A stretch of 64,000 nucleotides of DNA, taken from contig VZRZ01001925.1 in the NCBI GenBank assembly GCA_013398175.1, positions 35,377 through 99,376 of the forward strand. The letters are read 5' to 3'. The first letter of the stretch is position 1, and every line of letters begins with the position of its first letter. This stretch comes from Climacteris rufus (Eukaryota; Chordata; Aves; Passeriformes; Climacteridae). This document shows positions 12,482 through 23,824 of the stretch, in pieces. A program made the position numbers and the translations under genes. The notes beneath the pieces were generated by a model. It was not told the DNA's origin. It saw only the letters and a program-made list of their open reading frames with translations, and made no database searches.

Positions 12482-12633
12482 TTTTATTTCCTCTCAGCCT
12501 TTACCTTGTCTGGTGCATCCTTATTTTCCTGCTCCTAATTCCCAGGTTTGCTCTACATTTTATTTCCTCTCAGCCTTTACCTTGTCTGGTGCATCCTTAT
12601 TTTCCTGCTCCTAATTCCAGGGTTTGTTCTGGA
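12482..12633. repeat. 76-bp tandem duplication
   Basis: Two adjacent copies start TTTTATTTCCTCTCAGCC at 12,482 and 12,558. They differ only by small changes near their ends. Just upstream (about 12,437-12,466) the phrase AAAACTCAGCTCAAGG is itself doubled. Confidence 0.93.
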
Positions 12634-14929
12634 TCAGGACCAAGCACCAGCTCCTGGGAGAACCACAGACTCCTCTTGGCATCAGTGCAGGTATCTTGGA
12701 TACAAACCCCATGAAAACTGGCTAAACAAGGAGGTTAAATAAATATGTGCAGACTTATTTATGTATCTTCCACTGCTTGCTCTGGGGAACAAGCAAAAAG
12801 AAATTAAGGAATTAGGAGTGACTTATCCACCAGGAACACTCTTTAGTCTTTTATCTGTATTCCTCATAGGTGCTGTTTTCATATTAATCTGAAGACTGTA
12901 TGTACATAGGAACTTAAAGCACATAGGAGACAGAAAGGGCATTGGATAAATTGGAGATAATTTAGTTTTTATATGTACACAAATATAGATACACACATCA
13001 TTACCGTTTTATTTATGCGGGTGTGTTTACACATACAGATCTTATATTTACATATTTATAGAAATGCTGAATGTATTGGATCCTGTCAGAGACAGCTTTC
13101 AGATAAAAGAAACCCAGTGAACTAAATGGATGTAAAAAAGGGGCAAACGAATAGAAAATAATGATAAATCAATAGCCTCACCTTTTTCTTCTGTTGCTAA
13201 AAGCAAATTATATTGCTGAACAAATACACTTTTTACCCCACAGGCTACTGTAGAAGGTGGCCACAAACAGCCTTCCCTCCTCATCAGATTGAGGGGTTCC
13301 TATTAAAAAAAAAAAAAAAAATCACAACTTTCCTTGGAAACCAAGCTGTAAGTACAACTTTGCCCTAAATCCACCTTCCCACCTCATTATCCCCCTTGGA
13401 GCTGTGGTTGGATGCTGTGGGGGCAGAGGGACAGCCCAGTGCCTGCCTTGCTGTGGGGCTGGGATGGGAATGGGAGGTTGGACATGGTGGGATTGGGACT
13501 GGAATCACAGCAGCTTTCCTCAAGCCTTGCTTCCCAGTGGAACCAGATGGTTTTGCCCAGGAAAATACACCCAGATCAGACATCACACCCAGCTCCTCCT
13601 CTCATGGAAGAGGCTGGAGATTTGGAAAGAGGAATTTTTAGCGATGAAGTGGAATTTCACACCTTTTCTCAGACGATATTTCAGTTCTGGCGTTTCGGTT
13701 TTTTTTTCTTTTTCCTGCTAATGGTTCTTGGTGTTTCTAAACTGAATCTAACCTGAGCTTTGATGGTCTCCTGAAGGGCAGGGTCTGGCCTGGACCCCCA
13801 CCCCAAGGATTTGGCAGAACAAACCTGAAATCACTCAGTCTGTGCAGGTGAAACCCTCCCAGTGCTGTTCAGACTCTGTTGTTTTGGAGTGGCTTCTCTT
13901 CTGCAGACAAGACAATGCGAGATGGTATTTGGAGACAAAAGTACCATGAGAGGAGCAGAACCCAGCCCTTGTGGGGGCTGCTTGTGCCCTCTCTGCAGCA
14001 GATGGTGCCTCTCGGCTCCCTTTGAATTGCTCTCAGTGCATTACTTGGTTTTCAATTTCATTCCCTTTCCTAGGAGCAACCTCAGCTTTATGTTTCCCTT
14101 TTAAGCTGATTGAAATAAAGTATTTGAACAAATGTCATGGGCACTTAGAAATCTCTCCTCTGTTTACTCTCCTTTGCTTTCATTCTGTCCACCCTCGGCA
14201 GCACTGGCTCTTAAAGCCTTGAGTGCTGTCTATCGAAATTAATGTCTCTTGCAGGCAGGATACCGGACAAATTCATTAATTTTTTTGTATATTGGAAATA
14301 TGCCGTTATTAAGTCTCTGTTCATGTTTTTCTGATGGCTGAATAGCTGAGCTTTACAACCCATCAGCAAAGAGATGGCTGCTCCTTGAGAGCCATTAGGG
14401 CCGTACCTCCGGGAGCGAGGCCTTCATCCAACAAACACTCAGAGTCAGCACGGAAAACAGGCCCCAAAAAGGAAGTTTTGTGTTCTTCCCAGCTCCCTTC
14501 AGACATCTCTAACTGCCTGTATAACTCCTGGAGATCCAAGGGGGCAAATCCAGGGGTGATTTCCACCTCAGTGCTCCTGCTGTTGCAGCTCCTGGGGTTT
14601 TCACGGACTCTGGACAGCCCCGTCCCTGGAGCTGGAGATGCTGCATCTTCCTTCAGGCCATGCTGTCACCATAACCACCCAGATCATCCTTCTCCCTTCC
14701 TTCCTTCCTTCTCTCCACCCCCAGGAGATGCCTGCTCCTGAGGCACAGAGCACTTATACCTGCTTTGCACTGTGGGCATGAGGATTGCACCTGCTGGGAC
14801 AGAGTTGTGTTTTTCCAAGCAGAAAAGTCCATAATCCTTTGGTTGAAATCTTTGATTCCTCAGGGTAATGGGAGCAGTTCCATGCATTATCCTTTCCCAG
14901 GACTGTCAGAGCTCTGAGGACACTCATAA
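12634..14929. other. Intergenic, AT-rich; possible conserved element at 14,090-14,365
   Basis: No exon recognised. 12,730-13,330 is AT-rich and ends in a poly(A) run near 13,303. 14,090-14,365 is repeat-free with TAAT-type homeodomain-like words. This is a candidate only. Confidence 0.35.
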
Positions 14930-15400
14930 ACCCCATCCAACTTGGCCTTGGACACCTCCAGGGATGGGGCAGCCACAGCTTCTCTGGGCACCCTGTGCCA
15001 GGGCCTCCCCACCCTCACAGGGAATGATTTCTTCCTAATATCCAGTCTAAATGTACTCTCTGTTGGTTTGAAGCCATTCCTCCTTGTCCTGTCACTCCAG
15101 GTCTTTGTAAATTGTCCCTGTCCATCTTTCTTGTGGGCTCCCTTCAGGAACTGGAAGGCCACAATTAGGTTACCCTGAAACCTCTTTTGCAGGCTGAACA
15201 ATCCCAATTCTCTCAGCCTTTCTTTGCAGGAATCCCTCTAATCAACTTTGTGGCCTCCTCTGGACTTGCTCCATGTCGTTCTCATGTTGGGTACCCCAGA
15301 GCTGAAGTCAACCCTGCAGGTGGGGTCTCACCAGAAGCCCCCTCCCCAGAGGTGATCAGAGGTAGATCTACGTGGCTTCCTCTGGGAGTGATATCCCCAA
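14930..15400 (-). mobile_element. CR1 LINE fragment, about 470 bp
   Basis: Minus orientation. It runs from CCAACTTGGCCTTGGACACC through CAGCCACAGCTTCTCTGGGC, CCTCCTTGTCCTGTCACTCC and CTCAGCCTTTCTTTGCAGGA to AGGTGGGGTCTCACCAG. The far end corresponds to the C-terminal reverse-transcriptase region of CR1. The 3' tail is missing. Confidence 0.88.
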
Positions 15401-16597
15401 GCCTCTCCATAGCTGGGAGCTCTGTTCCTGGACTCTGCAAACCCCTCTGGTTTCCCCAGAGTCGCCCACTCTGTGTTTGCAGGGCTCTGAGCACAGATGT
15501 GTTTGTTTAACTGATTTTCATAGGTTCCTTCCAGTGATGCAGAGAGAGAAAGAGCTGTGTACATTAAATGAAGGCAGTGTAAAAAAATCAATTTAACTCC
15601 CATCTGAGTTGCACTGAGAAGGGAATAAATTGAAAATTATTTTTAAAATGACAATTTGGATTGTTCCCACTGCCAGCTGGACCAGTTCCTTCTGCTGCAT
15701 GAACTGCAGCCCTGGACGGGAGTGCTGGAGATGTGTATGGCTCAAGCAGCTTCAGAGAACACAGAGAGCAGCAGAAATAGTGGAAAAGTGCTCCCAGAAA
15801 TGCTGGTTTCAGGCAGGAAAGGGGAGCACTGGCTGCCCAAGGCCTTGGCTGGCAGGGGTGGATGGAATTGCACATCAAATCCTCACCTTTGCTTGGGGGT
15901 GCTTGGGCATGTGCCCGTGGGGAGGAGGTTGGTGTTCAGCTGATGACACATTCCAATCCCTGGTCATTCTGCTGCTTCAGTATGAACTTCCTTGGTTTCA
16001 AAAGCTCTTGAATGTGTTTTTTCCTCCCCCCTTCCTCTGCTGCTGCAAACTTAAATGAAAACATCACCCTTTCATTTGAAAGAAATGGCTCATTTTAACA
16101 AAAGGTTTTGAATCCTTTTCTTTGCAATTTCTTGCAAAATGTGACGTGTGGTTATTTGTAAGGGAGACAGGCTGGTGGCTGGAATAGAAGCAGAGATCAG
16201 ACTCAGAGGAGCTGGATGTGGCACCTGGCCAGGTTTGTGCTCTTGGACTCTTAGGGGTGGCAAGGAAGCCACCGTCCCTGTCACTGTGGGATCCCATGAG
16301 GAGCTGCTCACCAGGGACAAGAAAGGAGCGGGTGAAGGGCATTTCTTATGGAAGTTGGGACTGAATAAGAGAACCTGGGGGTCCAGGACTTGTGGGTTTT
16401 TAGGGGAAGGGCCAAAGAAAGTGAAAAGATCAATGTCGATGGACATGGGAAATGGGGGATAACACCAGGGGGTATTGAGGAAGATGATCTCGGCATCCTG
16501 TCCTGTGGAGTAGGAAAGAGGTCCAAGAGGAAAATTGGGACAGAGAGAACAGATTTTAGCTGTAGATATGTACCCTTTAGCCTACTCCAGCCTCACT
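15401..16597. other. Intergenic, no feature seen
   Basis: Nothing recognisable beyond chance open frames. Confidence 0.45.
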
Positions 16598-17110
16598 GCA
16601 TCCTACAATCTTGGGGTGACCAAACTGGGAAAAGCCCTCCAACACTGAGTCCAACCATGAACCCAGCACCACCGTGTTCACCACTAACTCAAGTTCCAAG
16701 TGCCACATCTGCCCATCTTCTAAACACCTCCAGGAATGGTGACTCTACCACTGCCCTGAGCAGCCTGTTCCAATGCCTGATCACCCTTCCATGAAGAAAT
16801 TTTCCCTAATATCCAACCTAAACCTCCCCTGGCACAGCTTGGGGCTGTTTCCTCTCCTCCTGTCCCTGTTCCCTGGGAGCAGAGCCCGACCCCCCTGGCT
16901 GCCCCTCCTGGCAGGAGCTGTGCAGAGCCAGCAGGGCCCCCTGAGCCTCCTTTGCTCCAGGCTGAGCCCCCCCAGCTCCCTCAGCCTCTCCTGGGGCTCC
17001 AGCCCCTTCCCCAGCCCCGTTCCCTTCCCTGGACACTCTCCAGCCCCTCAATGTCTTTCTTGTAGCCCAGGGAAGCCCAACTGTATCCAGGTCAGCCCCA
17101 CTGCACTGGA
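16598..17110 (-). mobile_element. CR1 LINE fragment, about 510 bp
   Basis: Minus orientation. The tail side has CCAACACTGAGTCCAACCAT. The body has CAGCCTGTTCCAATGCCTGA, CTCCTCCTGTCCCTGTTCCC and TGGACACTCTCCAGCCCCTC. It is the same subfamily type as 3,485 and 38,296. Confidence 0.88.
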
Positions 17111-18705
17111 CACATGCCTGGGCTCAGTTTCCCACTGCTCAATGACCTGGGCTGTCCTCCAGACCCTGGAACCAGCAATTTTAGGTACAGCTTGGTAACC
17201 TGGAGCTGATGCATGTTCAGAAATCCTCATTCATGAACCCATTGTGTGAATGATCAGAAAAACCTGTTTTCAAAGCCACACATCTTGAGTTCTGGATGCT
17301 TGGTTTTGCTTTCTGAGCATGCAGCATTTCCATTTTCAGTCTTCCCTTTAAAACCAAAGGCTTATTTTGTGCTGTCACGTAAGCGAGTGGCCACTGGCCA
17401 GAGGAGGGACTTTGCAGCTGCGTGGAAAATCCAAGTGCCCAGCTCTGCAAAGCAGAGGGAGCAGCAGCCTGTGTCCAGGGATGGGCTCAGCCTTTGCAGC
17501 AGGAGCGGGGCACGTCCAGCTCAGCCCTTTCCCCTTGCAGGGCTCTGCTCTGCAGCCTCTGGGGGCCTTTTCCCCCCAGGTGCTGAGTTTGGGATGCCAG
17601 CTGCTCCTGGAGATGCTGACTGGCTTCCCCAGCTGTGACGTGATCCTGTCCCCTTGCCAGGGAGGCTGCAGTGTGATGGGGGTGACAGGTGGACTTCCCT
17701 GAAGTGATGCCAGAGTCTGGACTTCCCTCCAGACCTGGGATGCCTTTAGGACAAGGGATGCTTTGGTGCCAGAATGTTTCAGCCCCAAGCTGAGGGTTAA
17801 CTCTCTGGTGGTTGGGAGGGGGAAAGGGTTAAGCTTTCAAAACCAGAACATTTTATTTTTGTAAGCAAAATTTCACACTCTCCACCCAAATCAACATTGA
17901 AGACCAGGGTATGTTTGAGCCTGTCAGCTCTGCTTTGCTCTCTGTTGTTAAAAAACCCCACTGCTCCCCGCCTGAAAAATGTCAGAGGGAAATTGAAAAA
18001 TAACATTTTCCCCTTTTCCTGCTGCCACACCTGCTTTCCTTCGACAGCAACTGGCATTGCTCCAGCGTCTGGGCAATCTCTGAGCCAGTGGGTGCTGCTG
18101 GAGCTGGGGACAAATGGTTTGGGGGGACACCCAAAGGCAGTGGGGTGCTGCATCTCCACAGGGACCCCAACTCCAGGAGCCCTTCCTCTGTAAAGGGAGG
18201 GGGTAAGGAAAAGGAAGGGAAGAGTGTGGTGCAGGTGTTAGAGAGACTGAAAGGCTCAGATAAGAACCACAAGTGCCCCCAAAGCACTGGAATGACAGCC
18301 CTGTGATACCGAGAGCAGCAGCACAGGGTGGCTCGCTGCAGTGCCAGTTGCAGTGGCTTCACCTACTCAGCAGCTTGAAAGCGTGGAAAGAAGTTAAAAG
18401 CCGAGTCACCCGCACTTTTTATCACCTTGTTATCAGCTGTGCTACAGGTGCTGCCACCTCCTCGGTCCCTGCAGGGACAGCAGCTCCGGGTTTGCCGGGT
18501 TTTGTCACATGGCTGAAAAATCCGGGTGGCTCAACAGCCCTGAAAGTGCCCATGGATGGAGGTGGGGTGAGGCACATCCAGCCTGAGCACCCAAATCTTG
18601 CTGGGGTCCAGCCCACCCACCCAGAATCTCCTGTCCTGTCACCTCCCTTGCTGGCAGGTGCTCGGTGCTGCTGGAGCTGGGGTGGCTGGAACAACAGCAG
18701 GGAGT
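17111..18705. other. Intergenic, no feature seen
   Basis: No homology recognised. Open frames lack consistent splice context. Confidence 0.45.
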
Positions 18706-18868
18706 CATGGAATGGTTTGGGTTGAAGGGAACATTAAAGCTCATTTCATTCCATCCCCCTGCCATGGGCAGGGACACCTTCCACTATCCCAGGGTGCTCC
18801 AAGGCCTGTCCAACCTGTCCTTGGACATTTCCAGGGCTGGGACAGCCACAGCTTCTCCGGGCAGATGG
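18706..18868 (-). mobile_element. CR1 LINE 3' fragment
   Basis: Minus orientation: ATGGTTTGGGTTGAAGGGAA, CTGCCATGGGCAGGGACACC and CAGCCACAGCTTCTCCGGGC. Confidence 0.9.
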
Positions 18869-19863
18869 CATCCAGGCTGGAAACCTCCCGAGCCATTTTG
18901 CTGCTGCTTGTGGCCCATGTGTGCTCCAGCAGAGCTGCCTTTCCTGGGGGTAACAGCACCAGGCCCAGCCAGAGCTTTTCCTCACATCCCAGGGCTGAGC
19001 TCACCCAAGCAGGACTGAGGAGGGACACAAAGTCACCCTGACATCAGGGAAAGAGAAGGCGCCTTGGCAATTACTTCAGCACCGAGCTTGCAAGTCTGCT
19101 GGTTTTGTTCCTGCTCATCTGAAAGCCTTTGACACATCCGAGCTGTATGTTTCTTTTATGAATATGCAAATCAAAGCAGTGAAATTACAGATAATGATAT
19201 GTAGTCAAAACTTTTCAGAAGTTAATGCATATTCCTTATTTTGCAGATTTCTATCACATTTGTATTTGCAAAATAGATGAGATAACGCCGCTCAAGAGAA
19301 CAGCTTTCCTGTCACCGGAGCAGCGATACACCTTTCAGATCCCACTCTGGATGACTGCCAGCTCCTTCCCAGTGCCAGGCTCCCTCAGCAGCATCCCGGG
19401 ATGCCGTGGTTTCAAGGGCTGTGTGGTGGCCCCGGGCACTGCAGCGATCCCGTGGCTCTGCTCTGCTGCTGTGGTCCTGCTGTAGAACTGGGACAAAACC
19501 CCGCAAGGAAAACCACACTGGGTCCAGGTTTCGCAGGCAGGAGAGCACGGGGGTTGCCTGCGTGGGGTGCCTGGCACTCTGGAGATCAGCCACAGTGGCC
19601 TGTGCAGCCTAGAAGGGTTTTCCTTGGAGAGAAATTACTCGTTTGCTCATCTGTTGCTGTCTTGCTACAAGCCCAGCTTTAGACACAACAGTAACATAAT
19701 GCCAATGCCATAAAATACTTTAAAAATGAGGGCATCTTTCCTAAAAGCAACTCAGTACTTTTCCAAAGTGAAGTTTTCAAAACAACACTGGTCTGGTGCG
19801 GTTTCTTGTTAAGGGGAAATGTTATACACAAAATATACAACCCCAAATATTTGGTTTTATTCT
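18869..19863. other. Intergenic; candidate conserved element at 19,040-19,310
   Basis: Repeat-free between a CR1 and the LTR. An AT-rich stretch contains a perfect octamer ATGCAAAT at 19,164-19,171 followed at once by CAAAG, an arrangement resembling POU/SOX composite sites. Function is inferred, not shown. Confidence 0.3.
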
Positions 19864-20456
19864 TGTTGTGGTTTAACCCAGGCTGGTAACTCAACACCTC
19901 ACAGCTGCTCGCTTATCCCCCACACCCATGGGACGGGGAGGGGAACCAGAAAAATAAAACACCCATGGGTTGACATAAAAAAAGTTTAATAATTAAAATT
20001 AAGTAAAATGATATAATAATAATAACAACATAAAGAAGAAGAACAACAGCAATTAAAAGGGAAATAACAAAAACAGAGAGAGGAATAAACCCAAGAAAGA
20101 CAAGTGATGCCCAGCACAGTCACTCACCACCCACTGACTCATGCCCAGCCCATCCCCCAGCAGTGATAGCCCCTCCTGGCCAGTCCCTCCCCAGTTTCTA
20201 TACTGGGAATGATGGTCTGTGGTGTGGAATATCCCTCTGGCCACTTGGGATCAACTGTCCTGGCCATTCTCCCTCCCAGTTTCTCCTGCTCACTGGCAGA
20301 GCACGAGACACTGCAAAGTCCTTGATTTAGGGTAAGCACTGCTTAGCAACAACTCAAACATCAGTGTGTTATCAGCATTATTCTCATACTGAATCCAAAA
20401 TGCAGCACTGACCAGCTACTGAGAAGAAAATTAACTCTATCCCAGCTGAAACCAGC
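19864..20456 (-). mobile_element. Solo LTR of an avian endogenous retrovirus
   Basis: About 590 bp matching a widespread bird LTR, sense on the minus strand. The plus strand begins TGTTGTGGTTTAACCC and ends GATAGAGTTAATTTTC reversed (ATTAACTCTATCCCAGC). The promoter region reads CCAGTATAGAAACTGG on the sense strand, a decayed TATA box (20,195-20,202). A run of AATAATAATAAC lies in the middle. No internal retroviral sequence or second LTR flanks it. I see no clear target-site duplication and the 5' end may be clipped. The family name is not assigned. Confidence 0.85.
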
Positions 20457-21549
20457 TCTAACCCAGCTGAATTCTGCTGTAGGAGGAATGTCAGAACTCC
20501 ACCACGTAGGGGAAATAGGGGGTTCGACCAGAATGCTCCTGGTTCAGACCCCTGTGCTGCTGTTCCTGTGATGATCCCAGTCAGCAGATGAGATGTAGAG
20601 CTCACCTCTGTCTGCCCCTCACTTTCTTTCACCCCTCTGGAGTGCCCAGCTCCCTGGGGCCTGCGGGGGCTACCCGAGGCCATCCCTTTGGCCACCCAGT
20701 GTTCCATGGCAAATCCACAGGGGATTCCGCAGCACCAGGGCTCCTGTCAGCCTCCTGCCCAGGCTCTCTGCACACTGCTGGGCCTCCTGTAGCCCTTGGG
20801 CTGTGGGCTGTGGGCTGCCTGCACCTCCTCCTGCTCCCAGCTATTTAATTACAGTCATAGAGTTGTCCTAAATTTCATCCTGTCTCTGCTGCGTTCCCCA
20901 TTCATCCCCATCAACAGAGGAACCAGCCTGGGCTTCCATGAGGACACCCATCACCCCTGGCTCAGGGCACTCACAGAGCATCTTTGCCCCTCCCCATTCA
21001 GCTCCGGTGGGAACTTGACCCCTTTCTGCCCTGTTCTGCCCCAGACTGATGTCAGCACCTTTAATAGTGCGTGTGGGTGAGCAGGGCTCAGCACACGAGG
21101 CTGGCAGAGGAGGCCGGCCGCGGCCGGTGAGCCTCCCTCCCTTCCCCCTCCTCCTGCTCTTTCTTCTTGCAAACACCCACATCCTTCCTGTATTGTTTCA
21201 AACCACAAGATAATGAGCTGAGCAGAGAGCTGTGAGTGGAAAGGTCTGTGGGGGGAGGTGGACTGTGCCTTGGGCACTCCACCTCTCCCTGCAAACATCA
21301 CCGGAAAGCTCTGTCCTGCTGCTGGCATAACTGGGCTGGGTGCTCACCCCAAAGGGCAGCGCTGGCCTGAGCCCCTGAGCTTGTCCAGCCTTGTTTGGTC
21401 ATGGTGAGGGAGCTGTGGTGTGGAGCTCCTCTGCTTCTGGGAGCTCCTTGCTGGCTTCTCACCAGCACTTATATTAGCAAAGAGCTTTCTTCAAGTTTCT
21501 GAAAGTCTCTTCCCTCCTCCAGCTGGTGTTGGGCCACCTCTGACCCAGC
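20457..21549. other. Intergenic, no feature seen
   Basis: No gene or recognised repeat. Confidence 0.45.
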
Positions 21550-21697
21550 TTTGGAATGGTTTGGGTTGAAGGGAACATTAAAGCCCATCTCATTCCACCC
21601 CCCTGCCATGGGCAGGGACAGCTCCCACTATCCCAGGCTGCTCCAAGCCCTGTCCAGTCTGGCCTTGGACACTTCCAGGGATGGGGCATCCGCAGTT
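21550..21697 (-). mobile_element. CR1 LINE 3' fragment
   Basis: Minus orientation: GGAATGGTTTGGGTTGAAGG, CTGCCATGGGCAGGGACAGC and GGCCTTGGACACTTCCAGGG. Paired with an opposite copy 280 bp downstream. Confidence 0.9.
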
Positions 21698-21974
21698 TTC
21701 ACAAGTGTCCTCCTGCCCAAAGAATTCTGTGTCTGTGTTCCTCTTGTCCCTCTTCACCCTGTGTGGAATGAGAGCACTTACAGGTGCCTTGTGAACTCCT
21801 CAGGGTTTTCACAGACAGAAGGCCAAAGAAAAGGGCTAAATGCATCTCCCAGGCTTTGTCCTGGGATGGTTGCAGCTGTGTTTTGCACAGATGTGGTGCA
21901 GCAGAGCTGCTCGTGCTCTCCCAGCCCCAAAACACAAATTACTGAGTCCTGGAGAGCCACCAGGCAGGGAGGGT

Positions 21975-22104
21975 CACTCTTGTGCTGGACAGGGCTTGGA
22001 GCAACCTGGGATAGTGGAAGGTGTCCCTGCTCATGGCAGGGGGTGGAATGAGATGAGCTTGAAGGTCTCTTCCAACCCAAACCATCCTGGGATTCTGTGA
22101 TATG
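21975..22104 (+). mobile_element. CR1 LINE 3' fragment, inverted relative to the copy at 21,550
   Basis: Plus orientation: GGACAGGGCTTGGAGCAACC, then CATGGCAGGGGGTGGAATGA and GGTCTCTTCCAACCC, ending ATTCTGTGAT. Confidence 0.9.
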
Positions 22105-23449
22105 ACCCTCTAAACACAGAACAAACCCTGCTGTGGTGCCACCAGGTGCTCTGAGCCCTCTCCACATCCACCAGTGGGGCTGTGAACTGCGACCTGTGCC
22201 CCATCATGAGCAAGGAAGAGACGTGGGGATGAAACACCTGGTGACCATGTGGGCTATGTGCCCCAAAGCCTCTGCAGGGTGGGGTGACAGCCCTGCCCTG
22301 TTGTGTCCCCCAGCCCTGCCCTGCTGAGCCTGCTGGGCTTTCAAAGTCATGCTGGCAGTAGACGATACTCACTGCTGCTTCAAACCCCAGAGCAGATTTC
22401 ATGCCTAAAACATCATAATTAGCAGGAATGGTGAAAAGCTGCAGGAACAGAAGGCTCCTGTGGCTCTCCAGGAACTGCCAGCTGAGCTCTGTATCACCCA
22501 GCTTCGAGGAAAACCTTCACTCACGTTGGTTTTTCACAGCCAAACTCTTCCCTTGCACCTCTGAAATGGAGGCACCCGGGAAGGTCAAGCCAGTTCCCAG
22601 ACAGGCAGCACTTAATGGGATTTTGTCCTTGGAGGTTATCCCAGGGCAAATAGTTAGGTCTTGATAAGGCAAAGCAGGGCTCTAAAGGAGCTTGGAGTGC
22701 CCCTGGAGCTCTCTGCAGCTGATACCCTGTGCTGTGCGGGGTCAGAGAGATGATCTGTGACTCCAGGAGCAGTGCTGGGTGATGCTATTTTGGGAGAGCC
22801 TGTGGGCCTGGCCGTGTCCTGCAGCCCATTCCCCACACAGCTCATTCCTCGTGCACCCCAGCAGCAGCTGCAGCACCCAGCAGGGATGTGGGAATGCCTC
22901 CATTCTTAGCCTGGATTGTGGGGCTGCTGTCCAGGAATGTCTTTAGGCCCTTTTTAACCCTCAGATGGTACCTTCACCACACCAGCCCCGTCCTGGGGAC
23001 ACACAGCTGAGGGGAGCTGCCAGCCCAGCTGCCAGTTTGCAGAGACAAACTCTTTCTGTTCCCCAAACAAACTGGTTTTCCTAAAATGTTGTGCAGAAAT
23101 GCAAAGGGGAGCTGCAGAGCTCAGCTGTGGGTGCTCCACTGTCATCCAGGCCAAGCAGCACTGATGCCCTGCCCTGCCCTGAGTGCTGGGGTGAGCTGAT
23201 CTGAGCAGTGCTCGGTTCCAGGACCCAGAACTGCCATGAAACCAAGCCCAGACACCACTGGGAACACCAGTGCACTTTGGTGGGTTGACCTAATCCCTGA
23301 CCAGGTGAATGAACCTGGTTTAAAAACCAGAGTGCTCACATGCTGCAACACAAAGCTGGCTTGATCTAAGCCCTCCAAAAGCTCTAAGGATCAGCTGTTC
23401 CTTGCAGTGCACTTTGAGCTAAAACCCTCACCTGCTTTTATTGATGGTC
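22105..23449. other. Intergenic, no feature seen
   Basis: No exon, RNA gene or repeat recognised. Confidence 0.45.
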
Positions 23450-23824
23450 CTACAAAGACAGGCTGAGAGAGCTGGAGTGGTTCAGCACGGGGTAGAGAAG
23501 ACTCTGGGGAGACCTTGCAGCCTTAGAGAGGGCTCATGGAAAAGAGAGAGGGCAGGTTTACAGCAGCAGGCAGTGACAGCACAAGGCACAACAGCTTTAA
23601 GTTAAAGAGGGGAGATTTAGACTCGGTGTTAGGAGGAAATTCTTTACTCAGAGGGTGTTCACGAGCATGGGATGGATGCCCCTTCCCTGGAAGTGTCCAA
23701 GGCCAGGCTGGACGGGGCTTGGAGCAGCCTGGGACAGTGGAAGGTGTCCCTGGGCATGGCAGGGGTGGAACCAGACGAGTTTTAAGGTCCTTTTCAAGCT
23801 AAACCATTCCACGCCTCTGTGCTA
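23450..23824 (+). mobile_element. CR1 LINE fragment, about 375 bp
   Basis: Plus orientation. It begins CAAAGACAGGCTGAGAGAGC and contains GGTTTACAGCAGCAGGCAGT, GGGGAGATTTAGACTCGG, GGAAGTGTCCAAGGCCAGGC and TTTTAAGGTCCTTTTCAAGC. Confidence 0.9.
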
